DNA of 11,614 bases, taken from assembly GCA_002399505.1 (NCBI GenBank), contig DHDT01000068.1, positions 1,954 through 13,567 of the forward strand, given 5' to 3'. This DNA is from Caryophanales bacterium UBA4869. Lineage in GTDB: Bacteria > Bacillota_I > Bacilli_A > RFN20 > CAG-288. A program made the translations under genes and the position numbers. Shown in pieces: positions 1 through 6,893 of the stretch; position 1 is the stretch's first letter; each line of letters opens with the position of its first letter. The notes under the pieces are model-generated. The model made no database searches, was not told where the DNA came from, and worked only from the letters and a program-made list of their open reading frames with translations.

Positions 1-992
1 TAATACTTGAGAACATCTATCTTTTCGCCGTGAAGTTCATTCAGAACAGTACGGATACGGGCCGATTCAGGTCCGACACAGGCACCGATAGGATCAAGAT
101 TGGGATTAGTGGATTCGACAAAGACCTTGGTTCTCTTGCCAGGTTCACGGGCAACAGCCTTGATCTTGACATCACCGGTCTGAATCTCAGGAATGGCTCT
201 CTTCATGAGTTCGAGAACAAACTTCTCATGTGAACGGGAGATGACCAAAGAAGGAGTATTCATCTTTTCAGATACATCAGCCAGATAAACTAAGACCTCA
301 TCTCCAACATTGAAACGATCAGAGGGGATAAGGCTGTTTCTCTTCAAGAAACCGCTGGTCTTGCCAAAGGAGACTTCATAGCTGCTATTGGCGACATCAG
401 CCTTAGTGATGATACCAGAGATAAGTCCGCCAATCCGATTAGAATAAACAGAGAGAATGGCCTGATGGGAGGCATCTTTTAAATGAGACTGGAAAAGCTG
501 CTTGACTCTTCTAACATAGGCTTTTCCTAATTGTTTGACATCAAAAGGAATATGTACAGTGTCACCTAACTTGCATTCAGGATCAAACTCCTTAGCATCT
601 TCTAAGGAAATCTGATAAGAATCATCGACGATATCGTCTTCCTCGCAGACAGTCTTCAAATCGAAGATCTTAAAAGACTGGAAGTCGCCTTCAAAGACGA
701 CATCAGCTTTTACCAAGTCTTTGACGGGGTCTTCATTGTCTCTGTCTTTGAAAAGACCCGGATAAGACCATTCAAGATAAGCCTGTTCCATGGACTCGAC
801 TAAAATCGAGGCGACATCACTGGCCTTGACCATGCTGTCTTTTTCAATATCGCTGGTGGCAGTGACAAAACCGGTGGAATCAACCGCACCTGTGATCTTG
901 TTTTCGTCTTCCTTCTTAGACTTGCGTCCCCGCTTCTTAGGCTTCGGCTCTTCGACTGCTACTTCAGAATTCATGATCTCTTCTTCGGACAT
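1..992 (-). CDS. nusA: Transcription factor NusA, C-terminal part beyond the left edge
   Basis: NusA binds RNA polymerase and nascent RNA and tunes pausing, termination and antitermination. The 330 visible residues hold the N-terminal RNAP-binding domain (about 55-180), an S1 domain (about 184-242, starting near RIGGLISGIITKADV) and most of KH1 (from about 272, with VKIKAVAREPGKRTKVFVES and DPIGACVG). KH2 and any C-terminal repeats lie outside the window. The ATG at 992 has GGAGGAA 8 nt upstream (1001-1007), 26 bp after the rimP stop, so the two are one operon. Two oddities: about 35 extra N-terminal residues with an AT-hook-like basic patch (PKPKKRGRKSKK, residues 16-27), and a KH1 GXXG loop reading GPES (307-310), with Ser for the second Gly. 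Identity is secure from the S1-KH1 order and its place after rimP. Confidence 0.96.
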   Translation of the reverse strand, partial: MSEEEIMNSEVAVEEPKPKKRGRKSKKEDENKITGAVDSTGFVTATSDIEKDSMVKASDVASILVESMEQAYLEWSYPGLFKDRDNEDPVKDLVKADVVFEGDFQSFKIFDLKTVCEEDDIVDDSYQISLEDAKEFDPECKLGDTVHIPFDVKQLGKAYVRRVKQLFQSHLKDASHQAILSVYSNRIGGLISGIITKADVANSSYEVSFGKTSGFLKRNSLIPSDRFNVGDEVLVYLADVSEKMNTPSLVISRSHEKFVLELMKRAIPEIQTGDVKIKAVAREPGKRTKVFVESTNPNLDPIGACVGPESARIRTVLNELHGEKIDVLKY

Positions 993-1018
993 TTTATAAG
1001 TTCCTCCAATATGAACTT

Positions 1019-1480
1019 TTAGGCTTTGTAACCCATTCTTATCGAACTGCACTCATCGTATCTGACTTCGATTTTCTTCTTACGTCCTTTAATAAAGTAA
1101 TAACCGCTCATCTTCTCATCATCGGCCTTATCAATCAAAGCAGTTATTCTCTCATCGTCCTTCTTTAAGGTAATATCCAGGTATTGACCTAAGAACCTCT
1201 TCACATCTTCAGAAGTAAGTTCGCGTTCACTTCCGCCAGAGCAGATATCAAGGACATAGCTGTCAGCTATTTCGTCGATACCGTCAAGAAGAGGAGATAC
1301 CCGGTCAGTGAATCTGACAATCTCATCCATCGTGATATTGAAATCATGATCGATGAGAACTTCCAGAGTAGGCCCGTTCTCGCCTTTTGGAATAAAGGAC
1401 AGCTTAACTAAAGTAAGTCCTTCGTCCTGAGCTTCCTTTTCCAGCACTTTCTCGATTCTGTCGAGTATTGATTTATCCAA
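1019..1480 (-). CDS. rimP: Ribosome maturation factor RimP
   Basis: RimP assists late assembly of the 30S subunit in the cytoplasm. The 153-residue protein has the normal family length. An N-terminal alpha/beta domain carries the characteristic GLTLVKLSFIPKG and LEVLIDHD strands, followed by MDEIVRFTDRVSPLLD and YVLDICSGGSERELTSEDVKRF (shown here in two parts: YVLDICSGGSE, RELTSEDVKRF). A C-terminal Sm-like domain ends in a basic GRKKKIEVRYDE strand. I chose the TTG at 1480 because AGGGAGG lies 6 nt upstream. An ATG 14 codons further up would lie inside the leader hairpin and has no ribosome site. The gene is first in the operon, ahead of nusA, the usual Firmicute order. A structured leader and a terminator-like stem precede it, so expression is probably attenuated. 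Confidence 0.95.
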   Translation of the reverse strand: MDKSILDRIEKVLEKEAQDEGLTLVKLSFIPKGENGPTLEVLIDHDFNITMDEIVRFTDRVSPLLDGIDEIADSYVLDICSGGSERELTSEDVKRFLGQYLDITLKKDDERITALIDKADDEKMSGYYFIKGRKKKIEVRYDECSSIRMGYKA

Positions 1481-1486
1481 GATATA

Positions 1487-1493
1487 CCTCCCT
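1487..1493 (-). promoter_or_regulatory. Shine-Dalgarno site that fixes the TTG start of rimP
   Basis: The minus strand reads AGGGAGG here, then six bases (TATATC) and the TTG at 1480. The site starts where the U-run of the upstream terminator-like hairpin ends, so termination and ribosome loading are close enough to influence each other. Confidence 0.85.
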
Positions 1494-1526
1494 AAAAAAT
1501 AAAGAGTGGACCCAGGGCCCACTCTT
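1493..1526 (-). terminator. Terminator-like hairpin in the rimP leader (candidate attenuator)
   Basis: On minus-strand RNA, AAGAGUGG (1526-1519) pairs with CCACUCUU (1509-1502). The stem continues through a G-U pair and two G-C pairs to a CUG loop, giving 11 bp. It is followed by UAUUUUUU. The inner G-U pair forms only in minus-strand RNA (it would be A-C on the other strand), so the element reads toward rimP. It lies about 60 nt downstream of the predicted start site and just before the rimP ribosome site, the position expected for an attenuator rather than for the end of a gene. Confidence 0.75.
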
Positions 1527-1546
1527 AATCTTTTAATTAAGAATGA

Positions 1547-1584
1547 TTGTCAGCTTACTGACAAACCAAATGGCACGGCCATTT
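1547..1584 (-). promoter_or_regulatory. Two tandem hairpins in the rimP 5' leader
   Basis: The 5' part of the leader has two perfect 7-bp stems. AAATGGC and GCCATTT flank a 3-nt loop (1568-1584). TTGTCAG and CTGACAA flank a 4-nt loop (1547-1564). Only three bases separate them. Further down, an A/U-rich helix (1536-1542 with 1523-1529) shares four bases with the 5' arm of the terminator-like stem, so the two cannot both form fully. I recognise no known riboswitch consensus. Confidence 0.55.
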
Positions 1585-1593
1585 AGCTCTAAC

Positions 1594-1622
1594 ATTATAT
1601 ATTTTTCGGATAAAGATTTCAA
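1594..1622 (-). promoter_or_regulatory. Sigma-A-type promoter for rimP-nusA
   Basis: The minus strand has TTGAAA (1622-1617), a 17-base spacer and a perfect TATAAT (1599-1594). The predicted start is near 1587, giving a leader of about 107 nt before the rimP TTG. This is the best-matching promoter in the window. Confidence 0.8.
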
Positions 1623-1661
1623 TTGATGATGACAATATTATAGAATGTTGTGCAGACGATA

Positions 1662-3482
1662 ATGATAAACAAAGTAAGTGATGCCTATAAAAAGCATCTA
1701 GGCAGTCTGATCTTAGGTCCTTTAATCAAGATGGTGGAAGCCGTCTTCGATTTACTTATCCCTCTTTTCATGAAAGCCATCATCGACTTGTCTTTCAATA
1801 CTTCAAATGACCCCATATCTCAGGGTTTAGGAAGTTTTATCAAGTCTTTTGGCATCTGGATTCCCTCCTCTCTGTCTTTGAACTATGCCATCATCGGCGG
1901 AGTAATCATCCTTCTTTTAGGATTCATCGGTTTCCTGACTACCATGGTCACTCAGTATATTGCCGCTAGAACTTCAACTTATGTCGGAAGTGACATCAGA
2001 AATGCCTTATATGAGAAGATTCTCAAGCTGAACAAGAAAGAAATAGAAGAATTCGGTCTCAGCAAGTTATTGACTATCATCAATTCCGACTCCTATCAGG
2101 TCCAGCAAGGCGTCTTTTTCTTTATCAGACTGATAACAAGAGCTCCCTTCATCATCTTAGGTTCTCTGATCATCTCCCTGATTCTCGACTGGCAGATTGG
2201 ATTAGTGTTCTTATCTATCATTCCGATCATTCTGTTTATTGTCTTCTATGTCATGCGGAAGGCTTCTAACCAATATTTGATAATTCAATCCAAATTAGAT
2301 AATATTTCAACTAAAACCAGCGATACCATCGAAGGAAGCAAAGTAGTCAGAGCTTTCGACAAATCTGATTATGAATTTGATAATTTCAACAGCTATACCA
2401 GCGAATATCAGAAAGAAGCCATCAAGGTCTCCAAACTCAATGCCTTGATTAATCCTCTCACTTTTGCAATCGTCTCTTTAGCGACAATCGGCGTCATCTT
2501 CCTTGGCAGTTTCTCGATGGAAAAAGGAATAACCTTCTTCGGATATTCCCTTCTTCCCTCAACCATAATCACTTTGGTTTCTTATCTAGACCAGATCTTT
2601 GTGACTTTAGTTCTTCTCACTAACCTAGTTACCGTGCTTACCAAAGCCCAGGTGTCAAAAAGAAGATGTGATCAGGTTTTTTCTCTGACTCCCTCGATTG
2701 TCGATGACGTAAAAGGAAAGACAATCAAGATTGAAAAAGGCGAAGAACTATACTCTTTCCGCCAAGTCTCTTTAGCCTATAAAGAAGGTGGAAATAACGC
2801 CATGAGCGATATTTCCTTCACCTTGCTGAAAGGTCAGTCCTTAGGAATCATCGGCGGAACAGGAAGCGGAAAAACCACCTTAGTCAATCTCCTCGACCGT
2901 TTCTTAGACTGCACCGAAGGCCAAGTCGACTATAAAGGCATCAATATCAAGGACTATCGCCTTTTAAGTCTCAGAAATGAAATAGGACTAGTACCTCAGA
3001 AATCAGTTCTTTTCAAAGGCTCGATCAGATCAAACATGAAGATGTCCAATCTAAATGCCGATGATGAAACAATCAAAAAAGCCCTGACTAACAGCTTAGC
3101 TATCGGTTTTGTCGAAGAATACCCCGATTCTCTTGATCATATTGTGGAAGAGGGCGGGCATAATTTCTCAGGCGGTCAGAAACAAAGACTGTGTCTGGCC
3201 AGAGCCTTAGTCAAGAATCCCGAAGTTTTGATATTGGATGATTCCACCAGTGCCTTAGATCTTCTGACCGACAGAAGAGTCCGGGAAAACATCAGAAAGA
3301 ACTATGCCGACACAACCAAAGTGATCATCAGTCAGCGCGTATCAACTGTCATGGACTGTGACTTGATTTTAGTCCTGGAAGGCGGAAAAGTCATTGGGAA
3401 AGGCAATCACGATTCCCTGATGAAAGACTGCCCGATTTACTATGAGACCTATGAGTCTCAGACTCAGAAGGAGGGACTGTAA
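1662..3482 (+). CDS. ABC exporter half-transporter, subunit with degenerate ATPase residues
   Basis: A 606-residue membrane half-transporter with a six-helix export-type domain (about 1-330) and an ATPase domain (about 355-600). Visible motifs, numbered from this ATG: Walker A GGTGSGKTT (398-406), Q-loop Gln446 in VPQKS, signature FSGGQ (502-506), Walker B VLILD ending at Asp526. The catalytic Glu position is Asp527 and the H-loop His is Gln558 (ISQR). That E-to-D and H-to-Q pair is typical of one partner in heterodimeric multidrug-type exporters such as BmrC/LmrC. It adjoins its partner, with its stop codon immediately before the partner's ATG. Neither the ATG at 1662 nor an in-frame GTG at 1650 has a ribosome site, unlike the neighbours. 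The substrate cannot be told from sequence; a drug, lipid or peptide is possible. Confidence 0.93.
   Translation: MINKVSDAYKKHLGSLILGPLIKMVEAVFDLLIPLFMKAIIDLSFNTSNDPISQGLGSFIKSFGIWIPSSLSLNYAIIGGVIILLLGFIGFLTTMVTQYIAARTSTYVGSDIRNALYEKILKLNKKEIEEFGLSKLLTIINSDSYQVQQGVFFFIRLITRAPFIILGSLIISLILDWQIGLVFLSIIPIILFIVFYVMRKASNQYLIIQSKLDNISTKTSDTIEGSKVVRAFDKSDYEFDNFNSYTSEYQKEAIKVSKLNALINPLTFAIVSLATIGVIFLGSFSMEKGITFFGYSLLPSTIITLVSYLDQIFVTLVLLTNLVTVLTKAQVSKRRCDQVFSLTPSIVDDVKGKTIKIEKGEELYSFRQVSLAYKEGGNNAMSDISFTLLKGQSLGIIGGTGSGKTTLVNLLDRFLDCTEGQVDYKGINIKDYRLLSLRNEIGLVPQKSVLFKGSIRSNMKMSNLNADDETIKKALTNSLAIGFVEEYPDSLDHIVEEGGHNFSGGQKQRLCLARALVKNPEVLILDDSTSALDLLTDRRVRENIRKNYADTTKVIISQRVSTVMDCDLILVLEGGKVIGKGNHDSLMKDCPIYYETYESQTQKEGL
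3468..3475 (+). promoter_or_regulatory. Ribosome site of the second ABC gene, inside the end of the first
   Basis: AAGGAGGG lies within the last codons of the upstream ABC gene, 7 nt before the ATG at 3483. The upstream TAA directly abuts that ATG. This arrangement favours coupled, roughly equal synthesis of the two subunits. Confidence 0.85.
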
Positions 3483-5234
3483 ATGAACACCAGACAGCGT
3501 CTGAAGTCCTATCTTCTCCCTGAGAAAAAGAACATTGTCATCGCCTTTGCTTCAGTCGTGTTCTTTCTTGTTGCCGATCTTCTGATTCCCTATCTAGTGG
3601 GATTATCAATCAATGCTATCGGAACCTTCAAAGACGGCAGCTTCACTCTTTCTGTGAACATGCCTCTTATCACCACCTATATCATCATAGCCTCAGTACT
3701 TCTTCTTATCGGTGTCGTCTTTGACTATATCTTCGAATATCAGGTCGGTATCATCTCCCAGCATGTGGTGAAGAAAATAAGAAACGACATCTATCATAAG
3801 ATCAACTCTCTTTCCATCGAAGATATATATAAGGATACAGCCGGGAATCTTGTTCAACTGGAAATCGGCGATGTCGAAAACATATCAACCGGTATTTTCT
3901 CCGTCTTCAAGCAGCTTATTCAGGGAGTGTTCACAATTCTTATCACTATCATTTTGATGTTCACCGTCAACTGGATATTGGCATTAGGAGTCATATTCCT
4001 CACGCCGCTTAGTATCTTAGCCAGCCGTTTCATCGCCAAATTCTCTCATCGTCACTTCAAGGCTCAGGCAAAGATGCAAAGTCATCTTAATTCACTCTCT
4101 TTGGAAGCTATCGACAACTCTTCTCTTCTTCAGTCTCTGAATTATGAAGATGACAGTCTGAAAACATTCGTTGAGGAAGACGAAGAACTCAGAAAAGAAA
4201 GCAAAGTAGCTCAGTTTTCCGCCTGCTGGACTAATCCGACTACCAGAATGGTCAATAATACCATCTATGCGATTATCGGAATAAGCGGAATTATTATGAT
4301 TTTCTTCACCTCTTCTTATCCGCTCTTAGGTATGACAATAGGTGCCTTATCAAGCTTCTTAAGCTATACCAATCAGTATACGAAACCCTTCAATGAGATA
4401 TCATCGGTCATCAGCGAATATGAAACTGCTCAGTTCTCTTTCAAGAGAGTGTCTTCCTTCCTGAATAAGAAAGACGATATCGATGAAGGAAAAGACGTTT
4501 TGGAAAAGCCGATTGAAGAAATCAATTTCAATCATCTCTGTTTCAGCTATGAAAAAGACCAGAAGCTGATTCAGGACTTCAACCTCAATATCAGACCAGG
4601 AGAAAAGATTGCAATCGTCGGACCAACAGGAGCAGGCAAATCTACTCTCATCAATGTCCTGATGCGTTTCTATGATCCTACTTTGGGAGAGATAACATAC
4701 AACGGAATCGACGGAAAACTGATAAAGAAAGCCCAACTTAGGAAGAACTTCGGCATGGTCCTTCAGGATACCTGGATCTTCTCTGGCACCATCAAAGACA
4801 ACGTCTGCTACTCAAAGCCTTCCTGCACTGACAAAGAGATCAAGGACGCCTGTATCAGAGCCAACGCGGACAGTTTCATCAACACCCTGCCTTTTGGCTA
4901 TGATACCAAGGTATCGGCAAAAGCCGGATTGAGCGAAGGCGAAAGACAGCTTATCACTATAGCCAGAGTCATGCTCTATGAACCCAACATTGTCATCCTC
5001 GATGAAGCCACCTCCAATGTCGATACCAGAACCGAAAAGAAGATCGGCGAAGCCTTTGACAAGATGATGGAAGGCAAGACTTCCATCGTCATCGCCCACC
5101 GCCTGTCGACTATCCAAGACGCAGACTGCATACTCGTCATCGACAAAGGAAACATCGTCGAGCAGGGCTCTCACGAAGTTCTGATGAAAAAGAAGGGATT
5201 CTACTATTCCCTCTATACTTCTCAGTTCAGATAA
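3483..5234 (+). CDS. ABC exporter half-transporter, subunit with catalytic ATPase residues
   Basis: A 583-residue half-transporter that partners the product of the preceding gene. The membrane domain spans about 15-320, with clear hydrophobic segments near 18-45, 60-85, 140-185 and 258-295. The ATPase domain spans about 345-580. Walker A is GPTGAGKST (380-388), Q-loop Gln428, Walker B VILDE with catalytic Glu508, and the H-loop has His539 (IAHR). The signature reads LSEGE (483-487) rather than LSGGQ. In such heterodimers each ATP site combines Walker residues of one chain with the signature of the other. This chain's Glu and His plus the partner's FSGGQ make a competent site. The partner's Asp/Gln plus LSEGE make a degenerate one. 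The family resembles BmrD/LmrD; the substrate is unknown. Confidence 0.94.
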   Translation: MNTRQRLKSYLLPEKKNIVIAFASVVFFLVADLLIPYLVGLSINAIGTFKDGSFTLSVNMPLITTYIIIASVLLLIGVVFDYIFEYQVGIISQHVVKKIRNDIYHKINSLSIEDIYKDTAGNLVQLEIGDVENISTGIFSVFKQLIQGVFTILITIILMFTVNWILALGVIFLTPLSILASRFIAKFSHRHFKAQAKMQSHLNSLSLEAIDNSSLLQSLNYEDDSLKTFVEEDEELRKESKVAQFSACWTNPTTRMVNNTIYAIIGISGIIMIFFTSSYPLLGMTIGALSSFLSYTNQYTKPFNEISSVISEYETAQFSFKRVSSFLNKKDDIDEGKDVLEKPIEEINFNHLCFSYEKDQKLIQDFNLNIRPGEKIAIVGPTGAGKSTLINVLMRFYDPTLGEITYNGIDGKLIKKAQLRKNFGMVLQDTWIFSGTIKDNVCYSKPSCTDKEIKDACIRANADSFINTLPFGYDTKVSAKAGLSEGERQLITIARVMLYEPNIVILDEATSNVDTRTEKKIGEAFDKMMEGKTSIVIAHRLSTIQDADCILVIDKGNIVEQGSHEVLMKKKGFYYSLYTSQFR

Positions 5235-5280
5235 AAAACGATTTGGTCTTAAAAGGTCAAATCGTTTTCTTTGTTTCTTT
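5235..5280 (+). terminator. Bidirectional intrinsic terminator between convergent genes
   Basis: AAAACGATTTG (5235-5245) pairs perfectly with CAAATCGTTTT (5258-5268), an 11-bp stem with a 12-nt loop. On the plus strand a T-rich tail follows (TTTTCTTTGTTTCTTT). On the minus strand the stem is followed by a run of six T. It begins one base after the ABC operon's stop and lies just past the stop of the opposing LRR gene, so it should end transcription from both sides. Confidence 0.9.
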
Positions 5281-6340
5281 ATTCAGTCCAGACAGTCGGT
5301 ATGCCATCAACATAGTGCCAGTAGTTAGGTAAAAGCACGCCATTATCGTCATAGAGAGGCTTATCGCTCAGACAATAAACGTACTGAAGATTATCCAGAG
5401 TATAGGAGTCTATCCAGTTTTTGTCGAATCCTTCCGGTATGGAAAGACTTTCAAGATAGATATGATTCAATTTCTGACAGCCGCCAAAAGCCTGGTTTCC
5501 AATAGTTTTGACCGAGGAAGGAATAACGACAGATTCAAGGTTGGTGACATTGAAGAAGGACTTTTTCCCGATGCTCTCTAAGCCCGGTTCAAAGGTCAGA
5601 TCAGTCAGAGAATCACAGCTTTGAAAGATGCTCTCTCCCATCGTAGTGACAGTCTTTGGAATGGTAATATGATTCAAAGAGGAGCAGCCGTGGAATGCTA
5701 AGGAAGAAAGAGTAGTCAGGCCTTCAGGAAGACTGATAGTCTCCATATTGCCAAGACCTGCAAAAGAACCGACACCGATATATTTGACATTTTTTCCTAA
5801 GTTGATCTTCTTACCGGGAAAGTTGTAATTGAAGGCACTGTCGGCAATAGTGGTTACGGTATCAGGAATAGTTATTTCATCAAAAGAAGAATCGCCCAGC
5901 CAATTCAATCTTCCTGTTCCATCACCGATAGTTGTGACATCCACAGTGATCAAATTGCCATCAGCGTCTTTGTAATTGTAATAAGAAGGAAAAACAAAAT
6001 TGTTGATGATGTTTCCTTTTTCATCAGTGAGCGGTTTGGAGAAATCGATGTTGTCTCCATAAGCCTTGCTTAATATTCCGTCTTCAGAAACAGCAAATTC
6101 AACTTTTGATTTACCCTGATTATAATTATTGGCAATAATATTAATTTCGTTAAAGTCATCATCATAATAGCCAGGACCCATATTGAATATCCATTTGCCG
6201 ATATTCACATCCTGCTGAACATGAGCAGAAGAACCATCCACAAAAAACCAAGTCGAATAACCGGTAGCAATCAACCCGGTTGCCCCGATAAAGGATATTA
6301 AAGAAAAAACAACATTTCTTCTAGACACGGATTTTTTCAT
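5279..6340 (-). CDS. BspA-type leucine-rich-repeat surface protein
   Basis: A 353-residue exported protein of unknown specific role; BspA-type LRR proteins commonly mediate surface adhesion or protein binding. A basic start (MKKSVSRR) precedes one hydrophobic segment (about 10-33), which could be a signal peptide or an anchor. A non-repeat region (about 35-150) follows, rich in Asp, Asn and Tyr. Repeats then occupy about 155-300. Strand positions (ITIP, INL, ISLP, ITIP, LTFE, VVIP, IYLE) recur exactly every 23 residues near 157, 180, 203, 226, 249, 272 and 295, most with an IxxxAFxxC-like second half. There is no LPXTG or other C-terminal anchor; the tail (about 303-353) is Tyr/Trp-rich. The ATG has AGAGG 8 nt upstream (6349-6353). 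It lies 124 bp after ruvX with no terminator between. Its function is not determinable. Confidence 0.88.
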   Translation of the reverse strand: MKKSVSRRNVVFSLISFIGATGLIATGYSTWFFVDGSSAHVQQDVNIGKWIFNMGPGYYDDDFNEINIIANNYNQGKSKVEFAVSEDGILSKAYGDNIDFSKPLTDEKGNIINNFVFPSYYNYKDADGNLITVDVTTIGDGTGRLNWLGDSSFDEITIPDTVTTIADSAFNYNFPGKKINLGKNVKYIGVGSFAGLGNMETISLPEGLTTLSSLAFHGCSSLNHITIPKTVTTMGESIFQSCDSLTDLTFEPGLESIGKKSFFNVTNLESVVIPSSVKTIGNQAFGGCQKLNHIYLESLSIPEGFDKNWIDSYTLDNLQYVYCLSDKPLYDDNGVLLPNYWHYVDGIPTVWTE

Positions 6341-6413
6341 ACAGAACGCCTCTATTCAATATCAATGCGACAATTTTTGCACAACAATATATGAAGTTTC
6401 AACTGAAAAATGA

Positions 6414-6435
6414 TTTTCGTAAACGTTTTCGCAAA
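6414..6435. promoter_or_regulatory. Palindromic operator resembling a CcpA cre / LacI-family site
   Basis: This is a 22-bp inverted repeat centred between 6424 and 6425, with 9 of 11 symmetric positions paired. Its 14-bp core CGTAAACGTTTTCG (6418-6431) matches the Bacillus cre consensus TGWAANCGNTNWCA except at the two outermost bases. It lies about 80 bp upstream of the LRR gene's ATG, in the only gap between that gene and ruvX. No convincing promoter hexamer pair accompanies it, so the regulated promoter is uncertain. Confidence 0.4.
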
Positions 6436-6464
6436 CTCCTATTTACACATCTTAGAAATAGTAA

Positions 6465-6893
6465 TCAGAGCTGACCTATAGACTGCAGATATCGTTCCAA
6501 GATCACGCAGCTAGCAGCACAGTCAATGTGATTATGCTGTTTTTTACTATTCTGACCCTGTTCATGAAGAACAGAGCTGGCATCCAAAGTAGAATAACGT
6601 TCATCCTGTTTGACGACAGGAATATAGGGAAATCTGTTATTGAGCAGAACGATGAAATCTTCGACGACCTGACTCATTTCACAGGGATCTCCGGAAGGAA
6701 ATGAAGGGTAGCCGATGACAAAAGTTTCAACCTTTTCTTTTTTCAGAAGTTCTGAAAGATAATCAAGGGCTTCATCAAACTGCATCGCATGAAAACGAAG
6801 ATTGGTAATAGGAGTAATGAACATCCCGCTACGCGAAATGGCAATTCCCAACGACCCTTTTCCCAAATCCAGAGCGAGAAGGTTTTTCTTCAC
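6465..6893 (-). CDS. ruvX: RuvX/YqgF-family RNase H-fold nuclease
   Basis: A 142-residue protein of normal length for the family, which is described as a putative Holliday junction resolvase and is needed for 16S rRNA 5'-end processing in E. coli. Family motifs are in order: ALDLGKGSLGIAIS with Asp9, ETFVIGYPSFPSG (56-68), the DER motif with Glu98 (QDERYSTLDA), and HIDCAAS with Asp124. The three acidic residues make the usual metal-binding set, so the enzyme looks intact. The usual DYGxxRxG opening is varied to DLGKGSLG. It starts with GTG at 6893, overlapping the alaS stop by 4 nt (GTGA), with AAAGG about 8 nt upstream inside alaS, so translation is probably coupled. alaS-ruvX is a common Firmicute order. 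Confidence 0.92.
   Translation of the reverse strand: MKKNLLALDLGKGSLGIAISRSGMFITPITNLRFHAMQFDEALDYLSELLKKEKVETFVIGYPSFPSGDPCEMSQVVEDFIVLLNNRFPYIPVVKQDERYSTLDASSVLHEQGQNSKKQHNHIDCAASCVILERYLQSIGQL

Noticed and set aside
1481..1522. Upstream ATG start for rimP adding 14 residues
   Set aside because: Those codons lie in the terminator-like hairpin and ribosome site; the TTG at 1480 has AGGGAGG at ideal spacing and gives the normal protein start.
4401..5174. Two minus-strand open frames of 111 and 120 codons within the second ABC gene
   Set aside because: They mirror the conserved ATPase domain, lack ribosome sites and resemble no family.
6439..6461. Hairpin CTATTT/AAATAG after ruvX as a terminator
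   Set aside because: Only six A/T-rich pairs with an 11-nt loop and no U-run on the minus strand.
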